Positions 1 to 8,604 of a DNA stretch of 64,000 nt are shown here, piece by piece. Positions within the stretch are counted from its first letter, which is position 1. Each line of letters starts with the position of its first letter. The DNA comes from Alphaproteobacteria bacterium. GTDB lineage: Bacteria > Myxococcota_A > UBA796 > GCA-2862545. The notes under the pieces were generated by a model. It worked only from the letters and a program-made list of their open reading frames with translations. It was not told where the DNA came from and ran no database searches. The stretch covers positions 20,888-84,887 of the forward strand of contig JACKEO010000018.1 in NCBI GenBank assembly GCA_020632955.1, given 5' to 3'. The position numbers and the translations under genes were made by a program.

Positions 1-96
1 AGTCACCCGAGTCCCCGCTGTCGCCGGAGTCACCCGAGTCGCCCGAGTCGCCGGAGTCACCCGAGTCGCCGGAGTCACCCGAATCCCCGGAGTCGC
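1..96 (-). repeat. Gly-Asp-Ser coding tandem repeat
   Basis: Alternating GACTCCGGN and GACTCGGGN units encode an uninterrupted Gly-Asp-Ser (GDS) tract inside the lectin lipoprotein. It runs off the window, so its copy number is unknown. Such tracts usually act as flexible wall- or membrane-spanning spacers, and the alternating serine codons suggest expansion by slippage of an 18-bp unit. Confidence 0.85.
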
Positions 97-2788
97 CTCC
101 GCCGGGCACGTCCCGGTAGTCCGGCTCGCCCACGCCGTCGGTGTTGGCGAGATCGACCGTGGGGTCGTCGACGATGCCCTTGGGCGGTCCCCAGGTGCCG
201 TCGTCCTCGTCGGCGGTGGCCACGAGGCCGTCGCCGTCGGCGTCGACGTTGCTGAACGGGATGCCGGACTCGGCGGCGTCGCCCATGCCGTCGCCGTCGG
301 CGTCGGTGTCCTGGAAGTCGGGTGGGCCGGTGCCGTCGGTGTTCGGCGGCGTGAGCCCGTTGGGCTCGAAGACGTCGTCGAGGCCGTCGTTGTCGGCGTC
401 GTTCCCGCTGAGCACCACGTAGGCGAAGGTGCCCTGCGCCTCGACCGTGTCGGGGATGCGGTCGCCGTCGCTGTCGAGGTCGAACTGGCCGACGAGTCCG
501 TCGCTGTCGAGGTCGCCCGGCTCGGCCACGTCGAGGATGCCGTCGTTGTCGTCGTCGATGTCGACCGCGTTCACCACGCCGTCGCCGTCGACGTCGCAGC
601 CGGGGTGGAAGCGGTTCGCCACGCAGTCGGGGACGATGAGCACGTCATCGGCGTCGGCGTCGTTCGACGGGTTGGTGTCGGGGAGGGCGCCGCGGACGAC
701 CGCGTGGGCCGTGTTCGTCTGGAGGCCCCAGGCGTCGGCCCGCGAGGTGCCGGTGATCTGGAAGGTGACCTTGCCGCCGGAGGGGATCTCGACGCCGACG
801 TCGACCATGTTCGAGGGCGCGCTGCCGCTCGGCGCCGCGCAGCCGGCGCCCAGGGCCCCGGAGCAGGTCCAGGTCACGGACTGGAAGGCCGCCGGGACGA
901 GATCCTCCATGGAGGCGTCGCAGGCGGTGCCCTCGTCGACGTTCTCCATCACCACGGTCCAGGTGACCGACTCGTTGTTGCCGATCACGTCCTTGTTGCC
1001 GTTCTTCGTGATCGCGAGGTCGATGGGGAGCGTCAGCTCGAGATCGCGGATCTCGTGGTGGTTGTTGTCGGACCCGGTGGAGGCCGCGAAGCCGATGGCC
1101 AGCGTGGGCGGCGGCGCCTCGGGCATCGTGAACGGCGCCAGCACCTGGGTGAAGGGACCGTTGGCGACGGTCTGCCGGTCGACCGAGAAGGTGTACGCGC
1201 CGCCGGGGCCGTCGGGCAGCAGCTTGATGCGCACGCGGTAGCGGCCCTGTCCGTAGGTGGACGGCCGGCTGGTGCAGGTGGGGGCGGGGCAGTCGATGTC
1301 GCTGACGGCCTGGCCGCGCAGGTAGGCGTAGTCGCTGCCCTCGGGCCCGCGCACCACGATGCGGTTCGGGCGCGCGCCCGGCCCGCCGGTGCGGCCCTCG
1401 GTGGGGTTCGAGTAGTTGCCGAACTCGTCGAAGCCGAGGCCGACGTAGCCGCCGCCCAGGCCGGGGTAGGCGATGCTCGTGCCCTCCCAGGGCGCGTAGC
1501 CGAGGGACCCGCCGATGCCGCCCGGACGGAACTCGTCGGGACGGATCGAGCCGTCGAACATGAAGAAGGACAGGCCGTCGGCGCCGTCGCCGCCCCAGAT
1601 GGCCACGTCGAACTCGAGGATGATGCCCGTGTCGGTGGGCAGGGGCTTGTCGACGAAGGCGAAGCCACGGCTGTCGTTGACGTTGCGCGTGAGACGGAGC
1701 CAGCCGTTGCCCGCGGTGTCGATGCCCTGGGCGGCGGTGAGCACCGCGGCCTCCTGCAGCACCCAGTTCGCCGCCGTGGTGCCGCGGAAGTCCCGCTGGA
1801 TCACGTCGTAGTAGGCACAGTCGGAGTCGTCGAAGCCCTGGAGCGGATCGGAGCCCGCCGCCACCTCGATGCCGTCGGGGACGCCGCCGCCGTCGGTGTC
1901 GGGGTTGTTCTTCATCGTGCCGAGCGCGTCCTCCTCGTCGTTGGAGAGGCCGTCGTTGTCGGGATCGCAGCTGCCGCCGGTGCCGTTCGGCACGCAGGGG
2001 TCGCGCCAGTCGGGCGTGGAGGTGCCGCGGGTGTTCGGCAGGTCGGCGAAGCTGAGGCCCGCGTCGATCGGGCCCCAGGTGTTCGGGGCGGGGTCGTTGG
2101 GGCCGACGAGACCGTCGCCGTCGGGGTCGGCGCCGCTCGTGGCCTTTCCACCGGCCTCGGCGGCGTCGGGCACGCCGTCGCCGTCGGAGTCCAGGTCGAG
2201 CACGTCGCGCGCGCCGGTGCCGTCGGTGTTCGGGCGTGGCGGGGCCACCCCGCCGGTGCTGGGGTCGAAGCTGTTGTCGATGCCGTCGGTGTCGCTGTCG
2301 CTGCCCGAGGGCGTGCGGTAGCTGAGGTTCGTCTGGGCTTCGATGATGTCGGGGATGCCGTCGTTGTCGGAGTCGAGATCGAGCCAGTTCCCCACGCCGT
2401 CGCCGTCGGGGTCGGCCGTGCCCTCGACGATGTCGGGGATGCCGTCGCCGTCGGCGTCGCGGTCGCGGTGGTTGGGCCCCGTGTAGTTGAAGAAGTCGGC
2501 GTCGCCGTCGGGATCGCCCGTGCCCTCGACGGCGTCGGGGATGTTGTCGTTGTCGTCGTCGGCGTCGTTGTTGTCGGTGGTGCCGTCGCCGTCCCAGTCG
2601 GGCCAGAACCCGGGCGGAGGGGCCTGGTCCACCGGGAGCTCGGGCGGGAGGTCGGCGGAGTCGATCCCGGCGAACGTGTCGTCCTCCGTCGCGCCCTGGG
2701 ACGGCGAGGGTGCGACCCCCTGGGGTGCGAGGCAGGCCGCCAGGGTCACGGGCAGCAGGGTCCATCGCAGCGACGAGGAAGAGGACAT
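1..2788 (-). CDS. Lectin-like, calcium-binding lipoprotein with thrombospondin type-3 repeats (C-terminus outside window)
   Basis: Exported, probably surface-anchored carbohydrate- and calcium-binding protein. The frame is open from an ATG at 2788 (GGAG seven bases upstream) to the left edge, so about 929 residues are visible. Order: lipoprotein signal with Cys19 in LAAC; DxDGDG-type thrombospondin-3 repeats to about 320; a jelly-roll region about 325-585 with GLSFFMFDG and GLGGGYVGLGFDEFGNY, typical of L-type lectins; a DUF11-like beta-sandwich about 585-720; more TSP3 repeats to about 890; then a Gly-Asp-Ser tail still repeating at the edge. The domains are read directly. Adhesin or polysaccharide-binding function is inference. 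The gene stands alone, 157 bp from the end of the ectoine operon. Confidence 0.85.
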   Translation of the reverse strand, partial: MSSSSSLRWTLLPVTLAACLAPQGVAPSPSQGATEDDTFAGIDSADLPPELPVDQAPPPGFWPDWDGDGTTDNNDADDDNDNIPDAVEGTGDPDGDADFFNYTGPNHRDRDADGDGIPDIVEGTADPDGDGVGNWLDLDSDNDGIPDIIEAQTNLSYRTPSGSDSDTDGIDNSFDPSTGGVAPPRPNTDGTGARDVLDLDSDGDGVPDAAEAGGKATSGADPDGDGLVGPNDPAPNTWGPIDAGLSFADLPNTRGTSTPDWRDPCVPNGTGGSCDPDNDGLSNDEEDALGTMKNNPDTDGGGVPDGIEVAAGSDPLQGFDDSDCAYYDVIQRDFRGTTAANWVLQEAAVLTAAQGIDTAGNGWLRLTRNVNDSRGFAFVDKPLPTDTGIILEFDVAIWGGDGADGLSFFMFDGSIRPDEFRPGGIGGSLGYAPWEGTSIAYPGLGGGYVGLGFDEFGNYSNPTEGRTGGPGARPNRIVVRGPEGSDYAYLRGQAVSDIDCPAPTCTSRPSTYGQGRYRVRIKLLPDGPGGAYTFSVDRQTVANGPFTQVLAPFTMPEAPPPTLAIGFAASTGSDNNHHEIRDLELTLPIDLAITKNGNKDVIGNNESVTWTVVMENVDEGTACDASMEDLVPAAFQSVTWTCSGALGAGCAAPSGSAPSNMVDVGVEIPSGGKVTFQITGTSRADAWGLQTNTAHAVVRGALPDTNPSNDADADDVLIVPDCVANRFHPGCDVDGDGVVNAVDIDDDNDGILDVAEPGDLDSDGLVGQFDLDSDGDRIPDTVEAQGTFAYVVLSGNDADNDGLDDVFEPNGLTPPNTDGTGPPDFQDTDADGDGMGDAAESGIPFSNVDADGDGLVATADEDDGTWGPPKGIVDDPTVDLANTDGVGEPDYRDVPGGGDSGDSGDSGDSGDSGDSGDSGDSGDSGDSGD

Positions 2789-2945
2789 CGCAGGGCTCCG
2801 GGTCGGCAAGGCGGCGGGAGCACCCCCTGTGCTCGCGCGTCGTCCCCGCGATCCTACGAGGTTGGCGGTCGGTCCGCCACCCCGGATCGTGCCGTCGGGA
2901 CCGTGTCCGTCGGGCGATCGGCGACCCCGCGCCGACGGGTACCGA

Positions 2946-3434
2946 TCAGCGGTCGGCGAGGGGCTCGTCGGTCGACAGGATGGGCGAGGCGTCGAGGTCC
3001 CCCGCGCCCAGCAGCACCGCGATCGTGTCGAGTGCGTCGAGCAGCCGCCTGCGCTCCGCGTCGGGAAGCGCCTCCATGCGCGTCACCACCCGATCGTGGA
3101 AGGAGGCGCCCTCCACCTGGCGCAGGGCGTGGCCCGCCTCGGTGAGCGTCAGCAGCACCGATCGGCGATCGGACGCGCTGCGCGCGCGCGCGACCAGGCC
3201 GGCCTTCACCAGGGCGTCCACGATGCCCGACAGGGTGCCGGCGCTGACCTGCACGCGCGGGAGCAGCTCGCGTGCGGTGGTGCCGTCCTCCTGCTCCCCG
3301 ATGACCTGCAGCGTGAGCTGCTGGGCAGCCGACAGCCCGCGCTCGCGGCGATCGGCCCGTTCGGCGCGGCGCACCGCGCGGACGACGCGACGGATGGCGG
3401 CGAGGAGGTCGGAGGTGTCTGCGGAGGGAGGCAT
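2946..3434 (-). CDS. MarR-family transcriptional regulator, probable ectoine-operon regulator
   Basis: A 162-residue winged-helix regulator starting MPPSADTS. The MarR core is clear: recognition helix region VSAGTLSGIVDALVKAGLV, then the wing with ARSASDRRSVLLTLTEAG (D-R-R-S/x-V-L-L-T is the family wing signature). The ATG at 3434 lies 17 bp after the symporter gene, so it is the last gene of the ectoine operon. In halotolerant methylotrophs the ectoine genes are controlled by a MarR protein (EctR). This gene is a positional and family match, but it is downstream rather than upstream. Direct control of the ask promoter is inference, supported by the dyad at 8543-8560. Confidence 0.85.
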   Translation of the reverse strand: MPPSADTSDLLAAIRRVVRAVRRAERADRRERGLSAAQQLTLQVIGEQEDGTTARELLPRVQVSAGTLSGIVDALVKAGLVARARSASDRRSVLLTLTEAGHALRQVEGASFHDRVVTRMEALPDAERRRLLDALDTIAVLLGAGDLDASPILSTDEPLADR

Positions 3435-3451
3435 GGCAGACCGGGAGGGGC

Positions 3452-4867
3452 TCACTCTATCCGCGTGGCCACCGGGGAGCCGCCTCGCGCGACCGCGTAC
3501 AGCAGCAGTGGCGCCACCATCCCGGGCAGCAGCGCGTAGACGTCGCCGGTGCCCGGGAGCAGCGGCCAGGTCAGCACCACGCCCACGCCGGCCGCCATCA
3601 TCGCGAGGGCGAGGGATTGTGGGGGCCGTCCGCCCGCGACGCGCACGAGCAGGAGCGGACCGAGGGCCGCGCCCAGGATGCCCCAGGCCCGCAGCACCAG
3701 GGCGAAGACCCCTCCCTCGGCCGTGAGCGCCACGGCGAGGGCCACGGCGGTCACTGCCAGGGTGGCGAGCTTGGGCGAGGGTCGCCACGGGGCATCGCGC
3801 GGCACGAGGTCCTCGGTGAGCGCAGCGGAGCACGACAGGATCTGCGAGTCGGCGGTGGACATCGTGGCGGCGAAGAGCCCGGCGAGCACCACGCCCACGA
3901 GCACGCCCGGCAGCAGGAGCGAGGCCAGGGCAGGCAGGGCGCCCTCCGTGGCGCGCACCGCGGCCCCCGCGCCCCCGAGCTCGGGCAGCAGCACGCGGGC
4001 GTAGAGCGCCACGAGCACGCCCATCACGTAGAAGGGCACGAACCACGCGAAGTAGATCGGGCGCGCGCGCGCCACCTCGGCCACCGACGACACCGACATC
4101 GTGCGCACCAGGATGTGCGGCTGGCCGATCGCGCCGAAGCCTCCCGCGAGGAAGCCGAGCACCCAGAGCGGGAAGCCCGCCGACGACGAGCTCGGGAACC
4201 AGTCCACCAGGGCGGGGTCCTGGGCGGCGAGCGCGTCGTGCAGGGCCAGCGGTCCGCCCACCCGGGCCGCCGCCACCCCCAGGAGCAGCAGCATCGCCAG
4301 CATCATCACGCCGGCCTGGGCGGCGTCGGTCCAGATGGAGGCGCGGAGTCCGCCGGCCACGCAGTAGACGAGCACGATCACCGCGCCGATCACGGCACCG
4401 GCCCACGCGGGCCACCCGAAGAGCTGCTCCAGCGCGAGGCTGCCGGCCTGGAGCTGGGCGGCCGCGTAGCCCCCGAGGAAGAGCACCGTGAGCAGGGCGG
4501 CGGTGCGCACCACGAGGGTGTGGTCGCGCTCGGCCAGCAGCGTGGGCACCGACAGGGCGTCGGTGGCGCCCGACAGCGCGCGCACCCGGGGGTGCACCCA
4601 CAGCCACGCCGCGAGGTCGCCCAGCACCCACGCCACCGCCATCCACACGGTGTGCACGCCCCCCCGGTAGGTGAAGCCGATCATGCCCACGAACATGAAG
4701 CCGCTGTTGTTCGTGGCCACGCTCGACAGCGCGGCCAGCCAGGCGGGCACGGACCGACCGGCGAGCAGGTAGTCGTCGTCGCCTCCGCCCGCGCGCGTGG
4801 TCGACCACGCACCGATGGCCACGAAGAGCAGCAGGGAGGCGAGGAAGCCCGCGAGGATGCCGCTCAC
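3452..4867 (-). CDS. Sodium:solute symporter (SSS/PutP-like), probable compatible-solute uptake
   Basis: A 471-residue polytopic membrane protein of the SSS family. The sequence GGFGAIGQPHILVRTM is close to the PutP consensus, and FAATMSTADSQIL contains the serine/threonine Na+-site motif of this family. About a dozen hydrophobic segments are visible. It follows ectC by 34 bp and precedes the MarR gene by 17 bp, so it is probably co-transcribed with ectoine synthesis. Proline, ectoine or betaine uptake driven by Na+ is likely. The actual substrate cannot be read from sequence; the operon position favours recovery of ectoine or a related solute. Confidence 0.85.
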   Translation of the reverse strand: MSGILAGFLASLLLFVAIGAWSTTRAGGGDDDYLLAGRSVPAWLAALSSVATNNSGFMFVGMIGFTYRGGVHTVWMAVAWVLGDLAAWLWVHPRVRALSGATDALSVPTLLAERDHTLVVRTAALLTVLFLGGYAAAQLQAGSLALEQLFGWPAWAGAVIGAVIVLVYCVAGGLRASIWTDAAQAGVMMLAMLLLLGVAAARVGGPLALHDALAAQDPALVDWFPSSSSAGFPLWVLGFLAGGFGAIGQPHILVRTMSVSSVAEVARARPIYFAWFVPFYVMGVLVALYARVLLPELGGAGAAVRATEGALPALASLLLPGVLVGVVLAGLFAATMSTADSQILSCSAALTEDLVPRDAPWRPSPKLATLAVTAVALAVALTAEGGVFALVLRAWGILGAALGPLLLVRVAGGRPPQSLALAMMAAGVGVVLTWPLLPGTGDVYALLPGMVAPLLLYAVARGGSPVATRIE

Positions 4868-4901
4868 GAGCGCGCCGCGACGGTCGGTGTCCAGACCGCG
4901 G

Positions 4902-5306
4902 TCACGACGCCTCCTCCGCGACCTCGCGGCCGAGCAGGGGGTAGGCGCCGTCGGCGTCGTGCACCTCGCCCCCCACGAGGGGCGGGTCGAAGACGCAGAT
5001 CATGCGGAGGTCGGTCACCGCCTCCACGCGGTGGTGCTCGTGGCCGTCGAGGCAGTAGAGCACGCCCTCGTGCAGCGCGTGGCGGACGCCGGCCTCGTCG
5101 TCGTGGAGCCAGCCCTCGCCGCCCACGCAGTACACGGCCTCCACGTGGTGGCGGTACCACATGGTGGTGGTGGTGCCCGCGCGCAGGATCGTGTCGTGCA
5201 TGCTGAAGCGCGTGCCGTCGCGGGCGAGCAGGAGGCGCCGCGACACCCAGGTGCCGCCGTCGGTGGTGCGGTCGTCGTCGAGGGAGGTGAGGTCGCGGAC
5301 GATCAC
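4902..5306 (-). CDS. ectC: L-ectoine synthase
   Basis: A 134-residue cupin enzyme that cyclises N-gamma-acetyl-diaminobutyrate to ectoine, the last step of the pathway. The start MIVRDLTSL and the cupin core (YRHHVEAVYCVGGEGWLHDD, then GVLYCLDGHEHHRVEA) match EctC, including the conserved metal-binding Glu, Tyr and His positions, and the length is normal for the family. The GTG start at 5306 overlaps the ectB stop as GTGA, indicating translational coupling. No ectD hydroxylase follows, so ectoine rather than hydroxyectoine is the product expected from this cluster. Confidence 0.95.
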   Translation of the reverse strand: MIVRDLTSLDDDRTTDGGTWVSRRLLLARDGTRFSMHDTILRAGTTTTMWYRHHVEAVYCVGGEGWLHDDEAGVRHALHEGVLYCLDGHEHHRVEAVTDLRMICVFDPPLVGGEVHDADGAYPLLGREVAEEAS

Positions 5307-6589
5307 GGCGCCACCTCGCTGCCCGTGCCCTGGGGGGAGACCGCGCGCGGTGCCGCGAAGACCTCGGCGCAGGCCTCGGCGATCACGTCGAGGCCGTGGT
5401 CGAGCTCCTCGCGCGAGATCACCAGGGGGGGCAGGAGCTTGAGCACCTCGTCCTGCGCCCCGGCCGTCTCCACGATCACGCCGCGTCGGAAGCAGGCCGC
5501 CGAGACGGCGCGCGCCGCGCCGGGCCGGTCGAGCTCGAGCCCGAGGATCAGGCCGCGTCCGCGGACCTCGCCGCCGAACGTGCGCGCCAGCTGCTCGAGG
5601 CGGGCCCGCGCGTGGGCCCCCTTGGCCTCGGTGCCGCGCTGCAGGGTGTCGTCCCGCCAGAGGTCGAGGGCGGCCGCCGCCGTGACCATCGCGGGGTTGA
5701 AGCCGCGGAAGGTGCCGTTGTGCTCCCCGGGCGCGAAGACGTCGTGCTCGGGTCGCACCAGCACCAGCGAGAAGGGCAGGCCGTAGCCCGACAGCGACTT
5801 CGACAGCGGGATGAGGTCGGGGACCACGTCCCAGCCGTCGAAGGAGAAGAAGGGCCCCGTGCGTCCGCACCCCACCTGGATGTCGTCCACGATGAGCAGG
5901 GCGCCCACCTCGTCGGCCAGCGCCCGCAGGCGACGGAGCCAGGCGGCGCTCGCCACCCGCACGCCGCCCTCGGCCTGCACGGTCTCGACCACGAAGGCCG
6001 CAGGGGGCCCCACGCCGCTGCTCCCGTCGGCCAGGTAGCGGGCGATCACGTCGATGGTGTCGACGTCGTCGCCCAGGTAGCCGTCGAAGGGCATCACGCG
6101 GGTGTGCGACAGGGGCACGCCGGCGCCACCGCGCTTGTGCTGCGATCCGGTGATCGCCAGGCTGCCCAGGGTCATGCCGTGGAAGCCGTTGGTGAACGCC
6201 ACCACCAGCTCGCGGCCGGTGACCTTGCGCGCGATCTTCAGACAGGTCTCGACGGCGTTGGTGCCGGTGGGTCCCGGGAAGAGCACGCGGTGGTCGAGCC
6301 CGCGGGGGGTGAGGATCACGTCCTCGATCTGCTCGAGCAGGTGGGCCTTGGCGGCCGTGTGCATGTCGAGGGCGTGGGTGACGCCGTCGCGCTGCAGGTA
6401 GGCGAGGAGGGCCTCCTTGAGCGCCGGGGGGTTGTGGCCGTAGGACAGCGCGCCCGCCCCGGCGAAGAGGTCGAGGTAGGTGCGGCCGTCGGTGTCGGTG
6501 AGGGTACAGCCGCGGGCCGTGTCGAAGACGGTGGGGAAGGCGCGGCAGTAGCTGCGCACCTGGGACTCGCGTCGGTCGAAGGGCTCCAT
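5303..6589 (-). CDS. ectB: Diaminobutyrate--2-oxoglutarate transaminase
   Basis: A 428-residue class III PLP aminotransferase that converts aspartate semialdehyde to 2,4-diaminobutyrate with glutamate as amino donor. The N-terminal motif SQVRSYCRAFP is characteristic of EctB. The PLP lysine is K264 in PLSKSLSGYG and the cofactor-binding aspartates lie in LIVDDIQVGCGR. It starts with ATG directly after the ectA stop and ends in a GTGA overlap with ectC. Length and motifs are complete, with no sign of damage. Confidence 0.96.
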   Translation of the reverse strand: MEPFDRRESQVRSYCRAFPTVFDTARGCTLTDTDGRTYLDLFAGAGALSYGHNPPALKEALLAYLQRDGVTHALDMHTAAKAHLLEQIEDVILTPRGLDHRVLFPGPTGTNAVETCLKIARKVTGRELVVAFTNGFHGMTLGSLAITGSQHKRGGAGVPLSHTRVMPFDGYLGDDVDTIDVIARYLADGSSGVGPPAAFVVETVQAEGGVRVASAAWLRRLRALADEVGALLIVDDIQVGCGRTGPFFSFDGWDVVPDLIPLSKSLSGYGLPFSLVLVRPEHDVFAPGEHNGTFRGFNPAMVTAAAALDLWRDDTLQRGTEAKGAHARARLEQLARTFGGEVRGRGLILGLELDRPGAARAVSAACFRRGVIVETAGAQDEVLKLLPPLVISREELDHGLDVIAEACAEVFAAPRAVSPQGTGSEVAP

Positions 6590-7084
6590 TCAGGTGCTCC
6601 GGTCGAAGGGGCCGAGGACGAGGAGCTCCTCGGCCTCGTGGGCATCGGGGAAGAGGTGGGGGCCGAAGCCGTCCTCCACGCGGAGGTCGGTCTCGAGCGC
6701 GCGGGCCACGCCGTCGAACAGTGCGCGCGAGGCCGTGTTCGAGGGGGCCACGGTGGTGTGGAGCCAGCGCACGTCGGCGTGGGCCGGCCGGTCGAGCACC
6801 TCGTGGACGAGGCGGGTGGCGAGTCCGCGACCGCGTGCCGCCTCGGCCACGCCCACCTGCCACAGGAACCAGGTGTCGGGGTGGTCGGGCAGGCGGTAGC
6901 CGCTGACGAAGCCGACGAGGGCGTCGCCCTCCAGCGCCACCGCACAGGTGGACGCGTGGTGCGCGCACAGCAGCAGGTACAGGTAGGACGAGTTGAGGTC
7001 GAGCACGCCGGTGTCGCGCACGAGCGCCCACACGTGCTCGGCGTCCTCCACCTGCGGGGGGCGGAGCTCGATCGGGCGTCTCAT
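6590..7084 (-). CDS. ectA: L-2,4-diaminobutyrate N-acetyltransferase
   Basis: A 164-residue GNAT acetyltransferase that acetylates the gamma-amino group of diaminobutyrate. EctA-specific sequence includes the early LDLNSSYLYLLLCAHHASTCAVA block and WFLWQVGVAEAARGRGLA, which contains the acetyl-CoA pyrophosphate loop (R-G-R-G-L-A). The ATG at 7084 overlaps the ask stop (ATGA). The order ask-ectA-ectB-ectC on one strand is a variant of the usual ectABC-ask arrangement, with the kinase placed first. Confidence 0.95.
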   Translation of the reverse strand: MRRPIELRPPQVEDAEHVWALVRDTGVLDLNSSYLYLLLCAHHASTCAVALEGDALVGFVSGYRLPDHPDTWFLWQVGVAEAARGRGLATRLVHEVLDRPAHADVRWLHTTVAPSNTASRALFDGVARALETDLRVEDGFGPHLFPDAHEAEELLVLGPFDRST

Positions 7085-8517
7085 GGGGCCCCCAGCGCGG
7101 GGCTGCTCCCGGTGCGCGTGCCGGGCTTCGGCGCGCGGACGGGGAAGAGGCGGGCATGGAGGCCGCGCACCGCCGCCTCCACCTCCTCGTCGGGCAGCAC
7201 GAAGGTGACGTGGGTGTCGTCGGCGGCGGTGACCACCACGCCGATGCGGTGGGGTGCGAAGGCCTCGAGAGCCTCGCCGAGGTCGCCCAGGGACCGGGAC
7301 AGGCCGGTGCCCACCAGGCTCACCGAGGCCACGCCGTCCACGAGCTCGGGCTCGCAGACGGCCTCCAGGTCGGTGAGCAGTGCCCCCAGCCGCGCCTCGG
7401 CGAGGGGCGCGCTCGCCGGATCGATGGTGGCCTGGATCTGGCCCTGCGAGGTGGCGAGGAGGTCGATCGACAGCCCGTGGTCGCGGAAGATGGCCGTGAC
7501 GTCGGCGAGGAAGCCCACCTGCTGCCAGCGGGGCGGACGACGCATCCGCACCAGGTGCAGACCGGGCCGGTGGGTGACCGCGCGCACGCCCTCGCCGCCG
7601 GCGTGGTGCACGGTGGTGCCCGTGAGCTCGGGGTGGCTCGTGCACCGCACCTCGAGGGGGATGCCCGCGTGGCGCACCGGCGCGATGCAGCGCGGGTGGA
7701 GGACCCGCGCCCCCATCGACGCCAGGCAGGCCGCCTCGGCGTAGCTCACCTCGGCGAGGCGGTGGGCCTCGGCGACGATGCCGGGGTGGGCGCTGAAGAG
7801 GCCGGGGACGTCGGTCCAGATCTCGAGGCGGTCGGCGTGCAGGCGCGCGGCCAGGTAGGCCGCCGAGGTGTCGCTGCCGCCGCGGCCGAGCAGCACCACG
7901 TCCCCCGTCTCGGCGTCGCCCGCGAGGAAGCCCTGGGTGAGCGTGACCTCGCCGCGCAGCGTGGCGGCCAGGCCCGGGGCGTGGCCGTGGTCGCAGGTGG
8001 CGGCCAGCCACCGGGTGGGATCGTGGGGTGCCGTGGGCTCGGCGGTGAGCAGGTCGCGCGCATCCGTCCACACGGCGTCGAGGCCGGCGGCACGGAGCGC
8101 GGCGGCGCCCAGGCGCGTGCTGGCGTGCTCTCCGGCGGACATCACCTGGGCGTGGGTGCGCGGCGTGAGCTCGCCGAGCGCGCGCGCGGCCGCCAGGCGA
8201 TCCTTGGCCGCTGCGAGCACCCCGTCGGCCGCGGCGCCGTCGACGCCCAGCGCGTCGGCCAGCGCGACGTGCCGCGCCCGCACCTCGTGGAAGATCGTGG
8301 TGGCCAGGGGCTCGTCGTCGAAGCCGGCGAGGGCGCGCGCGAGGTCGTCGCTGGTGCCGCCGGCCGCGCTGCACACCACCACCGGGTGCAGGCCCTCGGC
8401 CCGACGGGCGGCGACGATCCGGGCGATCGTGCGCCAGCGTGCGGCGGACGACACGCTCGTGCCGCCGAACTTCAGCACCACCGTGGGTTGGGGAGGGTCC
8501 TCCGGGTCGCGGGGCAT
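7081..8517 (-). CDS. ask: Aspartate kinase, ectoine-specific type
   Basis: Phosphorylates aspartate to feed aspartate semialdehyde to EctB. The start MPRDPEDPPQPTVVLKFGGTS is chosen at 8517 because GGAG sits five bases upstream; a longer in-frame start at 8586 would place coding sequence over the promoter/operator. 478 residues: kinase domain with KFGGTSV and a GRGGSDTSA nucleotide-binding loop, then C-terminal ACT-type regulatory repeats (VGFLADVTAIFRDHGLSIDL). Ask_ect enzymes dedicated to ectoine clusters are an established subfamily, often less feedback-inhibited. Assignment here rests on operon position plus motifs. Confidence 0.9.
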   Translation of the reverse strand: MPRDPEDPPQPTVVLKFGGTSVSSAARWRTIARIVAARRAEGLHPVVVCSAAGGTSDDLARALAGFDDEPLATTIFHEVRARHVALADALGVDGAAADGVLAAAKDRLAAARALGELTPRTHAQVMSAGEHASTRLGAAALRAAGLDAVWTDARDLLTAEPTAPHDPTRWLAATCDHGHAPGLAATLRGEVTLTQGFLAGDAETGDVVLLGRGGSDTSAAYLAARLHADRLEIWTDVPGLFSAHPGIVAEAHRLAEVSYAEAACLASMGARVLHPRCIAPVRHAGIPLEVRCTSHPELTGTTVHHAGGEGVRAVTHRPGLHLVRMRRPPRWQQVGFLADVTAIFRDHGLSIDLLATSQGQIQATIDPASAPLAEARLGALLTDLEAVCEPELVDGVASVSLVGTGLSRSLGDLGEALEAFAPHRIGVVVTAADDTHVTFVLPDEEVEAAVRGLHARLFPVRAPKPGTRTGSSPALGAP

Positions 8518-8542
8518 CGGATCTCCAAGGTTCGCAAAAGAA

Positions 8543-8560
8543 AAATTCGGAGCCGAACTA
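8543..8560 (-). promoter_or_regulatory. Candidate EctR-type operator upstream of the ectoine operon
   Basis: Read on the minus strand, TAGTTCGG-CT-CCGAATTT is a pseudo-palindrome of two 8-bp half-sites separated by 2 bp, six of eight positions matching. The experimentally described EctR site in methylotrophs has the same 8-2-8 layout and overlaps the -10 box. Here the left half-site also overlaps the likely -10 element. It lies in an unusually AT-rich patch of an otherwise GC-rich window. Binding by the MarR protein of this operon is inference. Confidence 0.5.
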
Positions 8561-8582
8561 TCAGATTGGCGCGTCAGGTCAA
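8555..8582 (-). promoter_or_regulatory. Possible promoter of the ectoine operon
   Basis: A TTGACC hexamer (8577-8582) is followed after 16 bp by TAGTTC (8555-8560), 38 bp upstream of the ask ATG. The -35 match is good and the -10 match weak, which would suit a regulated promoter. It overlaps the candidate MarR operator. Confidence 0.4.
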
Positions 8583-8604
8583 GCACGTGGGGGTGCCGAT
8601 CCGA

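Noticed and set aside
605..3145. Long plus-strand ORF (846 codons) and several minus ORFs in the same stretch
   Set aside because: Their products are dominated by Val/Gly/Ala/Arg repeats, the shadow of the GAC-rich minus-strand lectin gene, which has signal, domains and an open frame.
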